This document shows positions 39,111 through 47,446 of a stretch of DNA of 64,000 nt, piece after piece. The notes beneath the pieces are model-generated. The model was not told where the DNA came from, searched no databases, and was given only the letters and a program-made list of their open reading frames with translations. A program made the translations under genes and the position numbers. Source of the DNA: JAJYVT01 sp035534455 (GTDB taxonomy: Bacteria; Actinomycetota; Acidimicrobiia; Acidimicrobiales; RAAP-2); the NCBI GenBank assembly GCA_035534455.1, contig DATLRV010000029.1, forward strand, positions 1 to 64,000, written 5' to 3'. The first letter of the stretch is position 1, and each line of letters opens with the position of its first letter.

Positions 39111-40091
39111 TCAGGCGAGGTTCTCGCCGCCGAAGATCTCGGAGACCGAGGTGTCCTCGAAGACCGCGTCGATCGCGTCGCCGATCACCTTGGCGACCGA
39201 GAGGACCTCGAGCTTGTCGAAGATCCGGTCCTCGGGGACCGGCAGGGTGTCGGTCACCACGACCCTCGAGATGGGTGCGGCCTTGAGACGGTCGGCGGCG
39301 GGCCCCGAGAGGACCCCGTGGGTCGCCATCGCCCAGATGTCCGACGCACCCGCGTCGGCGAGCAGCTCCGCCGCGGCACAGATCGTCCCCGCCGTGTCGA
39401 TCATGTCGTCGATGACCACGCAACGCCGGCCCGCGACGTCACCGACCACGTGGCGGGCCTTGACCTCGTTGGCGGTCCCCCGCGGGCGCGTCTTGTGCAC
39501 CAGCGCGAGGTCCGATCCGAGGTGCTGGCTGTAGCGCTCGGCGACCTTCACGCGACCGGCGTCGGGCGCCACGACCACGATGTCCGACGTGCAGTCGGCG
39601 ACGTGCTCGCGCAGGTAACCCTCGAGCACCGGGGTGGCCGTGAGGTGGTCGAAGGGCACGTCGAAGAACCCCTGGATCTGGCCCGAGTGGAGGTCCACGC
39701 TGACCACGCGGTCCGCGCCGGCCGCGGACAGGACGTCGGCGACGAGCTTCGCCGTGATCGGCTCGCGCCCGGTCGACTTGCGGTCCTGGCGCGAGTACCC
39801 GTAGTAGGGGCAGACCGCGGTGATCCGTTTCGCCGACGCCCGCTTCGCCGCGTCGATCATGATCAGCTGCTCCATCAACGAGTCGTTCACCGGCCCGCAG
39901 TGCGTCTGCACGATGAACACGTCGCAGCCCCTGACCGACGCGTCGTACCGGCAGTGGATCTCGCCGTTGGCGAACTCCCGGAGGTTCGCCTCGCTGAGCT
40001 CCACACCGAGGTGCAGCGCGATCTCCTGCGCGAGGGCGGGGTGCGAGCGCCCCGACACGAGGACGAGCCGCCGCCGGGGGATGAACTCCAC
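39111..40091 (-). CDS. prs: Ribose-phosphate pyrophosphokinase (PRPP synthetase)
   Basis: A 326-residue PRPP synthetase, which makes phosphoribosyl pyrophosphate from ribose-5-phosphate and ATP. Visible motifs: FANGEIHCRYDASVRG, ATP-binding YYGYSRQDRKSTGREPI (near 105), the divalent-metal/flexible-loop region VDLHSGQIQGFFDVP, PDAGRVKVAERY, and the PRPP loop VVIDDMIDTAGTI. GTG 40091 is 7 bases from a TAGCGT -10, which overlaps the glmU stop, so prs can be transcribed alone as leaderless mRNA besides from glmU. Product length fits class I enzymes. Confidence 0.96.
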   Translation of the reverse strand: MEFIPRRRLVLVSGRSHPALAQEIALHLGVELSEANLREFANGEIHCRYDASVRGCDVFIVQTHCGPVNDSLMEQLIMIDAAKRASAKRITAVCPYYGYSRQDRKSTGREPITAKLVADVLSAAGADRVVSVDLHSGQIQGFFDVPFDHLTATPVLEGYLREHVADCTSDIVVVAPDAGRVKVAERYSQHLGSDLALVHKTRPRGTANEVKARHVVGDVAGRRCVVIDDMIDTAGTICAAAELLADAGASDIWAMATHGVLSGPAADRLKAAPISRVVVTDTLPVPEDRIFDKLEVLSVAKVIGDAIDAVFEDTSVSEIFGGENLA

Positions 40092-40098
40092 GGCGCTG

Positions 40099-40104
40099 AC
40101 GCTA
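40099..40104 (-). promoter_or_regulatory. -10 hexamer of prs, overlapping the glmU stop codon
   Basis: TAGCGT on the minus strand; its first three bases are the glmU TAG stop (40104-40102). GTG 40091 follows 7 bases later. One hexamer therefore serves both as stop codon and as probable promoter element. Confidence 0.5.
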
Positions 40105-41271
40105 CCTCGCCGTGTCGGACCCCGCGGCAGGGCCCGGACCGCTCTCGAGGCCGCGCACCTCTGCACCGAGGACGGTGAACGGCGGGACCGACGCACCGGC
40201 GGCCACCTCGGCGCCGGGACCGAGCGTCGAGAACGGCCCGACGCGGGCACCGGCGCCGACCACCGCGCCGACGCAGACGCTGTGGCGCACCTCCGCCCGC
40301 TCCCCGACCCGGGTGTCGACGAGGGTCGAGTCGGGCCCGATCTCGGCGGCCTCGCCGACCGTGCACTCTCCGCGCAGGATCACCCCCGGCAGGAGCGAGA
40401 CGTCGGTCGACAGCTGAACCTCCGCGTCGACGTAGGTCCGCTCGGGGTCCCACATGGTCACCCCCCGGCGCATCCACCGCTCGTTGATGCGGTCTCGCAG
40501 CTCCGCCTCGGCGACCGCGAGCTGCGCCCGGTCGTTCACCCCTGCGGCCTCCATCGGGTCGGCGACCACCAGCGCCTCCACCCGGTACCCCGCTCCGGAG
40601 AGCACCTCGATCACGTCGGTCAGGTAGTACTCGCCCTGCTCGTTGGCGGGACGGAGCCGCCGGAGCGAGGGGGCGAGGACGCTCTGGCGGAAGCAGTAGA
40701 TCGAGGTGTTGATCTCGGTGAGCTCCCGCTCCTCGGGCGTCGCGTCGCGGTCCTCGACGACCCGGGCCACGCTGCCGTCCTTCCCGCGCACGATCCGCCC
40801 GTAGCCGGCGGCGGCGGCCACGTCGGCGGTGAGCAGGGTCGCGCCGGCATGCCGCTCACGATGGTGGCGGACCAGCGCCGCGAGCGTCGGGGGCCGCAGC
40901 AGCGGCGTGTCGCCGGGCAGCACGACCACGTCCCCCTCCTGGTCGTCCCCCGAGCCCGGCTCCGACACCAGCCCCGTGAGCCCGACCGCCGTCGCGTCGC
41001 CGGTGCCGCGCGGCTCGTCCTGGGTGACGAGCTCGATGGAGAGGCTCTTGGGGGCGTGGTCGACCAGCGTCCTGCCCACCCACTCCGCGCCGTGGCCGAC
41101 GACGACCACGACGCGGCCGACGTCGAGCTCGGCGAGCGCGTCGAGGACGTGGAGCACCATGGGCCGCCCGCACAGCCGGTGCAGGGGCTTGGGCCGTTGC
41201 GACCGCATGCGGGTCCCCTCCCCTGCGGCGAGGACGATGGCGGAGAGCGGGCCGGTGCTCATGCCGCTCAT
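40102..41271 (-). CDS. glmU: GlmU-like UDP-GlcNAc pyrophosphorylase with truncated acetyltransferase domain
   Basis: A 389-residue protein where GlmU is normally 450-500. The N-terminal uridylyltransferase is complete: LAAGEGTRMRSQRPKPLHRL (14-33), VVLPGDTPLLRP, GYGRIVRG, EINTSIYCF, and QGEYYLTDVIEVL, so UDP-GlcNAc formation is likely. The C-terminal left-handed beta-helix begins near residue 265 and ends after about five or six turns (GPFSTLGPGAEVAAGASVPP). The catalytic His region, the HVGNFVE-like block and the NIGAGTITxNYDG block of the acetyltransferase are missing. The prs gene follows as in other actinobacteria. ATG 41271 is preceded by a G-run; ATG 41262 also fits. Confidence 0.85.
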   Translation of the reverse strand: MSGMSTGPLSAIVLAAGEGTRMRSQRPKPLHRLCGRPMVLHVLDALAELDVGRVVVVVGHGAEWVGRTLVDHAPKSLSIELVTQDEPRGTGDATAVGLTGLVSEPGSGDDQEGDVVVLPGDTPLLRPPTLAALVRHHRERHAGATLLTADVAAAAGYGRIVRGKDGSVARVVEDRDATPEERELTEINTSIYCFRQSVLAPSLRRLRPANEQGEYYLTDVIEVLSGAGYRVEALVVADPMEAAGVNDRAQLAVAEAELRDRINERWMRRGVTMWDPERTYVDAEVQLSTDVSLLPGVILRGECTVGEAAEIGPDSTLVDTRVGERAEVRHSVCVGAVVGAGARVGPFSTLGPGAEVAAGASVPPFTVLGAEVRGLESGPGPAAGSDTAR

Positions 41272-41353
41272 CTTGCCCCCGCGGCGCGCCCGGGACCATG
41301 CATCGGGGCGACCGGCCCTCTTCGCTCTGGGCCGGGCGACACCAGGCGCTGGG

Positions 41354-41359
41354 TAGGCT
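41354..41359 (+). promoter_or_regulatory. -10 hexamer of the small membrane protein gene
   Basis: TAGGCT, 8 bases before GTG 41368; probable leaderless start. Confidence 0.5.
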
Positions 41360-41367
41360 CGCAGCCG

Positions 41368-41856
41368 GTGTCGACCCCCGACGTCGCCCCGAAACCCCAC
41401 GGCGGCCACGTCGCCGTGCAACGCCCCTCCCGGAGCGCCGGCAGTCCCTGGTGGACGCGGCGCGCGGTGGGGCTGCACCTGACCCTCGTCGTCGTGGTCC
41501 CGGCGTTCGTCGCCCTGTTCTGGTGGCAGATCGAGCGGGTCCGTGAGGGCAACACCCTGAGCTGGGCCTACGTCTTCGAGTGGCCGTTCTTCACCGGCTA
41601 CGCGATCTACATGTGGTGGAAGCTGGTCCACGACCCGCTGGGTCCCCCGGATGTGGCGGCGGCGACGGGCGACGCCGCGGACCTGGCGGGCCCCACGGAT
41701 GTCGTCGATGCCGCGGATGCGAGGGGCGCCGCGGGCACGAGGGGCGCCGAGGGTGCGGGTGGCGCCGACGATACGGGTGGCGCCGACGACGAGCTCGCCG
41801 CGTACAACCGTTACCTCGCCGAGCTCGACGCCTCGGGCCGCCCCAAGCGGTGGTGA
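41368..41856 (+). CDS. Small two-helix membrane protein of unknown function
   Basis: A 162-residue protein I cannot name. Residues about 31-51 (AVGLHLTLVVVVPAFVALFWW) and 66-86 (AYVFEWPFFTGYAIYMWWKL) form two membrane helices. The EWPxF...WWKLxxDP pattern recalls a family of small actinobacterial membrane proteins of unknown role. From about 95 on, the tail is Asp/Gly/Ala-rich low complexity, encoded by imperfect repeats of GGTGGCGCCGACGA type (about 41690-41790). It ends with AYNRYLAELDASGRPKRW. It is divergent from glmU across a 96-bp gap. Confidence 0.72.
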   Translation: MSTPDVAPKPHGGHVAVQRPSRSAGSPWWTRRAVGLHLTLVVVVPAFVALFWWQIERVREGNTLSWAYVFEWPFFTGYAIYMWWKLVHDPLGPPDVAAATGDAADLAGPTDVVDAADARGAAGTRGAEGAGGADDTGGADDELAAYNRYLAELDASGRPKRW

Positions 41857-41956
41857 GGCACCGCAGAGGCGGCCCCTGCCGCGCCTGCGTCGACGCGGAC
41901 CGCCCCGCGCGCCGGGCGGCGTGCTTCCCTTCCAGGAGGCGCGGACCGCCGGCGGA

Positions 41957-41962
41957 TAGCCT
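41957..41962 (+). promoter_or_regulatory. -10 hexamer of the 644-residue membrane protein gene
   Basis: TAGCCT, 8 bases before ATG 41971; probable leaderless start. Confidence 0.5.
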
Positions 41963-41970
41963 CTCGGCCC

Positions 41971-43905
41971 ATGACGGAGGGGATCCCACAGGTCTCCCCC
42001 TTTGCCGTCACCGCAGCTGCGGGCGACCTCACCGCCACCGGAGCGCTCCCCCGGATGGGATCCACCGTCGTGGCCGCGGCCGCGCCGGCGGCCACGTCCG
42101 CCGCCGTCTACGCCGCGGCCGCCATCTTCGCCTACCACCGCATCTTGTTCGCGGCGGCGAGCAGCATGCCCGGCTGCAATTGCGGCGACCAGGCGCAGGA
42201 GGTGTGGTTCCTCCGATGGCCGCTCTACGCGGTGAGCCACGGGTTGAACCCGTTCTTCTCCACCTGGATGAACTATCCCCGCGGGGTCAACCTCGCGATC
42301 AACACCGCGTCACCGCTGCTCGGACTCGCGTCCGCGCCGCTCCAGCTCACGATCGGGACCGTGGCCGCGTACGACGTCCTGCTGGTGCTCGGACTGACGG
42401 CGTCCGCGCTGGCCATGTGCCTGGCGCTGCGTCGTTGGGTGCGCTCGTGGGCGGCGGCGTTCGCGGGCGGCCTCCTCTACGGGTTCTCGCCGTACATGAT
42501 CGGTCAGGGCAGGGGCCACGTCTTCCTCGTCGTGCTGTTCGTCCCGCCGATCGTGCTGGTGGTCCTCCACGAGATCACCGTCGCGCAGGCGCACGGCCCG
42601 GTCCGCGACGGCCTCCTGCTCGGGTTGCTACTCGCGCTCCAGTACTACATCTCTCCCGAGGTGCTCGCGATGACCGTCGTCGTCGCCGTCGTGGGCGTCG
42701 CGCTCCTCGCAGCTCTGCGGTGGCGGAGGGTCCAGGACCGGATCGGGCACACCGCGCTCGCAGCCGGCGTGGCGGCGCTCGTGTGCGCGGCGGCGCTCGC
42801 CTACCCCGTGTGGATGGCGACGCGCGGACCGCAGCACGTGACCGGTCCTCCCCACCCGTTGAGCGGCCTCTCCATCTTCCCTGGAGATCTGCTCGGTCCG
42901 GTGCTCCCCACGTCGAACCAGCTCCTCGCCCCGCACGCGCTCGCCGTCCACGCCAACGCGCTCGTCGGCAACAACGTCGACGAGAACGGGATGTACCTCG
43001 GCGTCCCGCTCGTGATCGTCCTCGCCGTCTTCGCATGGGTGTACCGGCGCCGCCGCGCGATCCTCTGGTTCGTCTTGATGGCGGTCGTCGCGGCCATCCT
43101 CGCCCTCGGGCCGCAGCTTGTCGTCGACACCCACCACACCGGCGTGCCACTGCCCGCATGGGTGCTCGGGCGGCTCCCGCTGCTGCAGGACATCCTCGAC
43201 GTCCGCTTCTCCCTCTTCGTCCAGCTGTTCGCCGCGGCGGCGCTCGCGCTGGGGCTCGACGAGATGCTCGCCGCCGCACGGGGGACGGGGTGGCGCGACG
43301 CGGCGTCGCACGTCGTCGGGGTCGCCGCGCCGGCCGCCGTCGGCGTCGTGGCCCTCCTCCCGCTCGTTCCGGCGTCGGCCTACTCGCCGGCCCCGGCGCT
43401 CACCCCCGCCTTCTTCACGTCGCCGGCCGTCGACCAGATCCCCGCGGGGTCCGCTGTCCTCACGTACCCCTACACCCTCCGCGCGGACGCCGAGTGGAGC
43501 ATGACCTTCCAGGCGGAGGCGGGGATGCGGTTCAAGGTGTTCGGCGCCGACGCGTTCGTCCCCGACGGGCCCGGCGGCACGAGCGTCCCGACCCCGACGC
43601 CGCTCGCCCCCCGGGTCGTCGAGCATCTCTTCTCGGACGCGTACACACCGGAGTTCGCCAAGGTCGAGCTCGGGACAGCGCCGAACGCCGCCACACCGCC
43701 CGTCGACGGACGCACCGTCGCGGCGCTGCGAACGTTCCTCGCGCGCTACCACGTCTCGACGGTCGTCGTCTCGCACTTCGGTCGCGACCCCGACAAGGTC
43801 GTCGGCTACGTGACCGACGCGCTCGGCACGCCGGTCGTGACCGGGGGCGTATGGGCATGGTTCGACGTGCCCCGCCTCCTGGCGCGGCCCGCGGCCGCGC
43901 CCTGA
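41971..43905 (+). CDS. Large multi-pass membrane protein, GT-C-like
   Basis: A 644-residue protein with about 10-12 membrane helices followed by a periplasmic C-terminal region (about 480-644). After helix 1 the first loop carries NCGDQAQEVWFLRWPLYAVS, an acidic loop like the metal-binding DxD/ED loop of GT-C glycosyltransferases. HGLNPFFSTWMNYPRGVNL and LLYGFSPYMIGQGRGH follow. I recognise it only as a predicted actinobacterial membrane glycosyltransferase-type protein; the family is not certain. With the DUF2142 protein at 29684-31246 it is the second such protein in this window. It is transcribed on its own. Confidence 0.72.
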   Translation: MTEGIPQVSPFAVTAAAGDLTATGALPRMGSTVVAAAAPAATSAAVYAAAAIFAYHRILFAAASSMPGCNCGDQAQEVWFLRWPLYAVSHGLNPFFSTWMNYPRGVNLAINTASPLLGLASAPLQLTIGTVAAYDVLLVLGLTASALAMCLALRRWVRSWAAAFAGGLLYGFSPYMIGQGRGHVFLVVLFVPPIVLVVLHEITVAQAHGPVRDGLLLGLLLALQYYISPEVLAMTVVVAVVGVALLAALRWRRVQDRIGHTALAAGVAALVCAAALAYPVWMATRGPQHVTGPPHPLSGLSIFPGDLLGPVLPTSNQLLAPHALAVHANALVGNNVDENGMYLGVPLVIVLAVFAWVYRRRRAILWFVLMAVVAAILALGPQLVVDTHHTGVPLPAWVLGRLPLLQDILDVRFSLFVQLFAAAALALGLDEMLAAARGTGWRDAASHVVGVAAPAAVGVVALLPLVPASAYSPAPALTPAFFTSPAVDQIPAGSAVLTYPYTLRADAEWSMTFQAEAGMRFKVFGADAFVPDGPGGTSVPTPTPLAPRVVEHLFSDAYTPEFAKVELGTAPNAATPPVDGRTVAALRTFLARYHVSTVVVSHFGRDPDKVVGYVTDALGTPVVTGGVWAWFDVPRLLARPAAAP

Positions 43906-43909
43906 ACCG

Positions 43910-44566
43910 CTACGAGGACGGCGGCAGCGCCGATCCGGTGGTGCCCGGCACCACCGGATGGATCTGCAGCGGAGAGCACCCGGGGAGCGGCAGTGTCACG
44001 CGCTGGGAGTGCGTCGATGTGGGTGGCGTGACGAGCAGCGCCGGGTAGGTCGGACACGACGACGCCGTCCCCTCGGGAACGTCGGTGCCCTCGACGAGTG
44101 CGGACGCCGTGGCCCCCGGCGCGAGCGTCACCACCGGCGGCGCGGTCGACCCTGTCTCCATGCCGCCGAGGTACCCGTTGGGCGAACGCTGCGCCTGCGA
44201 GACCTGCTGGCCTGTCGCGTTGAGCGCCGCGACGCCCGGGTAGCCCGACAGCGTGCACGTCGACGAACCCGTGTTCTTGAACAGCAGCGGCCCTCCCTCG
44301 TGGCCGAGCCCGGCGCCGCCCTGTCCGTGCGAGATGCTCAGGTCGGCGAAGGTGCAGCGCGTTGTCCCCGGCGCAGCCGACGTCGTCGACGTGGGGGTGG
44401 AGGACGACGTCGGTGGCGCGGTGGTCGTCGTGGGACGGGACGTGTGCGTCTTGTGGTGCGACCGGTGCGATGTGCGCGACGCGGAGGGGCTCCCTCCCCC
44501 GCAGGCGCTGCACGCGAGCGCCACTCCGCCGACGAGCGCGACGGCGACGACGGAACCCTTGCGCAT
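43910..44566 (-). CDS. DUF4232 secreted protein, probable lipoprotein
   Basis: A 218-residue exported protein. MRKGSVVAVALVGGVALACSAC is a signal peptide with Cys at 19 and 22. The lipobox is imperfect (VALAC or ACSAC), so lipidation is plausible but not certain. A Ser/Thr/Pro linker (about 27-68) is followed by a DUF4232 beta-domain (CTFADLSISHGQGGAGLGHE, LLFKNTGSSTCTLSGYPG). The domain is common in actinobacterial surface proteins; its role is unknown. ATG 44566 lies 6 bases after a TACGTT -10. The stop is 4 bases from the convergent membrane protein's stop. Confidence 0.82.
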   Translation of the reverse strand: MRKGSVVAVALVGGVALACSACGGGSPSASRTSHRSHHKTHTSRPTTTTAPPTSSSTPTSTTSAAPGTTRCTFADLSISHGQGGAGLGHEGGPLLFKNTGSSTCTLSGYPGVAALNATGQQVSQAQRSPNGYLGGMETGSTAPPVVTLAPGATASALVEGTDVPEGTASSCPTYPALLVTPPTSTHSQRVTLPLPGCSPLQIHPVVPGTTGSALPPSS

Positions 44567-44572
44567 CGCCTG

Positions 44573-44578
44573 AACGTA
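44573..44578 (-). promoter_or_regulatory. -10 hexamer of the DUF4232 gene
   Basis: TACGTT on the minus strand, 6 bases before ATG 44566; leaderless arrangement. Confidence 0.45.
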
Positions 44579-44626
44579 CCAGCCAGGCTCAGTGCGCCGG
44601 ACCCGGTGCGCGATCCCCGCTCCAGG

Positions 44627-44699
44627 TTCCGGGGGGAGGGCTCGAACCTCCAACATCCGGCTCCAAAGGCCGACGTTCTGCCGATTGAACTACCCCGGA
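44627..44699 (-). tRNA. tRNA-Gln (anticodon TTG)
   Basis: 73 bases fold as a cloverleaf on the minus strand. The acceptor arm pairs TCCGGGG with CCCCGGA; the D-stem is GTTC/GAAC; the anticodon stem is TCGGC/GCCGG with loop CTTTGGA and anticodon TTG; the variable region is 5 bases; the T-arm is GGAGG-TTCGAGC-CCTCC. The discriminator base is A and CCA is not encoded. TTG reads glutamine codons CAA and CAG. Confidence 0.93.
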
Positions 44700-44798
44700 T
44701 CCGCCGTCCATTCAACCAGGTCCGGACGGAGCGGTCCGTCGCACTAAGAAGTTCGGAAGAACGCCCGACCTGGGACTTCTCGCCGTCGAGCCCCCCGA

Positions 44799-44867
44799 TA
44801 GTGTCGTTGCGGCCGACCAGCCGACAAAGTGGAGCCGCCGTTGCGTGGCCGCCGGCGTGAAAGGAGG
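44799..44867 (+). promoter_or_regulatory. Response-regulator promoter and Shine-Dalgarno
   Basis: TAGTGT (44799-44804) is the probable -10. AAAGGAGG (44860-44867) is one of the strongest ribosome binding sites in the window, 7 bases before GTG 44875, and it decides that start against the ATG-like frame opening at 44845. Confidence 0.55.
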
Positions 44868-44874
44868 GTCCGGG

Positions 44875-45546
44875 GTGCGCATCCTCGTCGTCGACGACGA
44901 TCCCGGCGTACGGGCCGCGCTCGACCGCGCGCTGCGGCTCGACGGCTACGAGGTCGCGTCGGTCGCCGACGGCGCCTCGGCGCTCGACGCACTGGCGGGC
45001 TCGCCCCCCGACGCGGTGGTGCTCGACCTCGGGCTCCCGGGGATCGACGGCCTCGAGGTCTGCAGGCGGATGCGCACCGCGGGTGACGACACGCCGGTGC
45101 TGATGCTCACCGCCCGCGACGCCGTCCACGACCGTGTCCTCGGACTCGACGCAGGGGCCGACGACTACGTCGTCAAGCCGTTCGCGCTCGCGGAGCTCGA
45201 GGCGCGCCTGCGCGCGCTGCTGCGCCGGCGGCCCGCGGAAGGCGGCGAGTCGCTGCGCTTCGCCGACCTCGTGCTCGACCTCGGCACGCGTGAGGCGCGG
45301 CGATCCGACCGCGTCTTCACGTTGACCCGCATCGAATTCGACCTGCTGGAGCTCTTCATGCGCCACCCACGCCAGGTGCTCACGCGCGAGGTGATCCTCG
45401 ACCGCGTGTGGGGCTACACCTTCGACTCGGGCACGAACTCGCTCGCGGTCTACGTGGGGTACCTGCGCCGCAAGACCGAGGCGGGGAACGAGCCCCGCCT
45501 GCTGCACACCGTGCGCGGCGTGGGGTACGTGCTGCGCGAACGGTGA
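44875..45546 (+). CDS. OmpR/PhoB-family response regulator (MprA-like)
   Basis: A 223-residue two-component regulator. The receiver domain (1-115) has the acidic pocket VVDDDPG, phosphoacceptor Asp51 in VVLDLGLPG, and Lys101 in YVVKPF. The C-terminal winged-helix DNA-binding domain (about 128-222) ends TVRGVGYVLRE. It is most like actinobacterial MprA or TrcR regulators of envelope stress, but targets cannot be inferred. The GTG follows a strong Shine-Dalgarno. The histidine kinase gene overlaps its stop by 4 bases, so the pair is co-translated. Confidence 0.92.
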   Translation: MRILVVDDDPGVRAALDRALRLDGYEVASVADGASALDALAGSPPDAVVLDLGLPGIDGLEVCRRMRTAGDDTPVLMLTARDAVHDRVLGLDAGADDYVVKPFALAELEARLRALLRRRPAEGGESLRFADLVLDLGTREARRSDRVFTLTRIEFDLLELFMRHPRQVLTREVILDRVWGYTFDSGTNSLAVYVGYLRRKTEAGNEPRLLHTVRGVGYVLRER

Positions 45547-46946
45547 CCTTCCGCAGCAGGCTCGTCCTCGTCGCGGCGATCGCCGTCGTGGTGGCGGTGT
45601 TCGCCGCGGCCGCAGCGAGCTACTTCGCCGCGCGCAATTCGCTGCTGGGGTCGATCGACGGCACGCTGCGCGCCGAGGCGCGCGGAACCCTCCAGTCGGT
45701 CCGGACGAACGCCGGGCACCTCGAGCGCCACCCTGCACTCGGCTACCAGGGCTACCAGTTCGTGACGCCATCGGGCGTCGTCCTCAGCGGTGGAGGGATC
45801 CCGCAGTCCCCGGCGGTGAAGACGGTCGCCGCGGGCGGTGCAGCAGAGCTCTTCGCGGACGTCACGATCGGAGGTGCCGACTTCCGGGAGCTCGTCGTCT
45901 ACGTGGGGATCCTCACAGTGTTCACAGGGGGCATCTACGCGGGGACCACGCGCGCCGCCCTCCAGGTGGTCGTGCCGCTCACGAGCGTCGAGAGCCAGCT
46001 GCAACGCCTCGGCTTCATCCTCGCGGGCGTCGCCGTCGTCGGCATCGCGCTCGCGCTGCTGCTCGCGTGGCTGGTGGGCCGCACCGCGCTCGTGCCGCTC
46101 GACGAGCTGACCGCCGCGGTCGAGCAGGTGGCCGCGACGACCGACGTGAGCCAGCGCCTCGACCCCGGGGGCCCCGACGAGCTCGGCAGGCTGCGCCGCG
46201 CGTTCAACCACCTGCTCAGCGCGCTGCAGCGCTCCCAGGAGGCGCAGCGACAGCTCGTCCTCGACGCGGGGCACGAGCTCCGTACGCCGCTCACCAGCCT
46301 CCGGACGAACGTCGAGGTGATCCGCAGGCTCGACCAGCTCTCGCTCGACGAGCGCGAGGTGCTCGTGGACGACCTCCTCACCCAGATGAGCGAGCTCACC
46401 ACCCTCGTCGGCGACCTGTCGGAGCTCGCGCGCGGCGAGCAGCGCCCGACGCCCCCGCGGACGTTCCGCCTCGACCGACTCCTCGAGGACGCGGTCGCCG
46501 TCGCCACGACGCACGGTCGCGCCCGGGAGGTGACCTACCGCCTGTCGTCGAGCCCGACGTGGGTTCGTGGGCAGCGCGACCGGCTCGAGCGTGCCATCGG
46601 CAACCTCCTGGACAACGCGCTCAAGTGGAGCCCGCCGGGCGGCGTGGTGGAGGTCACCTGCCACGGCGGCATCGTCACGGTGCGCGACCACGGACCGGGG
46701 ATCGCCGACGAGGACCTCCCGCACGTCTTCGACCGCTTCTATCGCGCCCCGGGCGCGCGCGGCCTCCCCGGGTCGGGTCTGGGTCTCGCGATCGTCGCCC
46801 AGGTCGCCCACGCCGAGGGCGGTTCCGTCTGGGCCGGCAGCGCGCCCGGGGGCGGCGCGATCTTCAGGTTCGACGTCCCCACGGTGCCGCCGCCGGGCGA
46901 GGGCGACCGCACAGGGGCCGAGGCAGGGGCAGAGGACGACGAGTAG
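45543..46946 (+). CDS. Sensor histidine kinase (MprB-like)
   Basis: A 467-residue membrane histidine kinase. Helix 1 (about 8-28) and helix 2 (about 160-180) flank an extracytoplasmic sensor loop of about 130 residues. A HAMP domain (PLDELTAAVEQVAATTDVSQ) and the dimerisation/phosphoacceptor box LDAGHELRTPLTSLRTN with His near 243 follow. The ATPase has the N-box NLLDNALKWSPPGG, a G1-like DHGPGIADED, and GSGLGLAIV. The Asp/Glu-rich tail is short. It pairs with the overlapping response regulator. The signal sensed is not evident. Confidence 0.92.
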   Translation: MTFRSRLVLVAAIAVVVAVFAAAAASYFAARNSLLGSIDGTLRAEARGTLQSVRTNAGHLERHPALGYQGYQFVTPSGVVLSGGGIPQSPAVKTVAAGGAAELFADVTIGGADFRELVVYVGILTVFTGGIYAGTTRAALQVVVPLTSVESQLQRLGFILAGVAVVGIALALLLAWLVGRTALVPLDELTAAVEQVAATTDVSQRLDPGGPDELGRLRRAFNHLLSALQRSQEAQRQLVLDAGHELRTPLTSLRTNVEVIRRLDQLSLDEREVLVDDLLTQMSELTTLVGDLSELARGEQRPTPPRTFRLDRLLEDAVAVATTHGRAREVTYRLSSSPTWVRGQRDRLERAIGNLLDNALKWSPPGGVVEVTCHGGIVTVRDHGPGIADEDLPHVFDRFYRAPGARGLPGSGLGLAIVAQVAHAEGGSVWAGSAPGGGAIFRFDVPTVPPPGEGDRTGAEAGAEDDE

Positions 46947-47068
46947 CCGGCCCAGGGGCCTGTCGCCGGCGGATCGGGGGGTCCGCCAGGCACGTGGACC
47001 GGCGGCCTCGGTGACAACGGGCATTCCCGGCCCCGCACGGGGAATGATGATGAGAGGAGGCGGACGAC

Positions 47069-47287
47069 ATGGTGAGGGATCGGACACGAGCGCCCGGCGA
47101 CGGCGGACGCGGCGGTAGCCGGAGGGGCCGCCGCCGGTGGCCCCGGGCGCGCCGCGCCTGGCGCCGCGCCGCCGACGGGGCCTCGTCGGTCGTCGACGGG
47201 ATCGTCGGCGCACTCGGCCCGGCCCCGCGCCCGGTCGTGGTCCCGGTGCCGGTGCGCGCCACACGGCCGCTTCGCCCGGGCACATAG
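47069..47287 (+). CDS. Small Arg-rich protein (uncertain gene)
   Basis: A possible 72-residue protein. An AGAGGAGG ribosome binding site (47053-47060) lies 8 bases before the ATG, which is the main support. The first 35 residues are almost all Arg/Gly/Ala/Trp, followed by a small hydrophobic part and a Pro/Val end (PRPVVVPVPVRATRPLRPG). No family is recognised. The composition could also arise by chance in very GC-rich DNA. Confidence 0.4.
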   Translation: MVRDRTRAPGDGGRGGSRRGRRRWPRARRAWRRAADGASSVVDGIVGALGPAPRPVVVPVPVRATRPLRPGT

Positions 47288-47323
47288 GTGGCGGGCGACG
47301 TGGCGGGCGACGTGCCGGCCCTG

Positions 47324-47329
47324 TAACCT
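47324..47329 (+). promoter_or_regulatory. -10 hexamer of the bS22 gene
   Basis: TAACCT, 10 bases before ATG 47340; leaderless start likely. Confidence 0.45.
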
Positions 47330-47339
47330 GCCCCGAGCC

Positions 47340-47438
47340 ATGGGAAGCCTCATCAAGAAGCGCCGCAAGCGCATGCGGAAGAAGAAGCACAAGAAGATGC
47401 TGAAGGCCACGCGCTGGCAGCGGCGCGCGGGCAAGTAA
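47340..47438 (+). CDS. Small ribosomal protein bS22 (AURKAIP1/COX24 domain)
   Basis: A 32-residue, extremely basic peptide that begins MGSLIKKRRKRMRKKKHKK and ends RWQRRAGK. It matches the AURKAIP1/COX24 (DUF1713) domain proteins that cryo-EM work identified as bS22 in mycobacterial small subunits; that identification is from memory. GSxIKKRRKRM is the conserved start and R-x-Q-R-R the end. It is too short for most gene finders. A TAACCT hexamer lies 10 bases upstream, so it has its own promoter, and it is convergent with ispE. Confidence 0.85.
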   Translation: MGSLIKKRRKRMRKKKHKKMLKATRWQRRAGK

Positions 47439-47446
47439 GTCCGGGA

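Noticed and set aside
46947..47068. Small RNA or riboswitch between the sensor kinase and the Arg-rich gene
   Set aside because: No conserved fold or promoter could be made out in the 122 bases.
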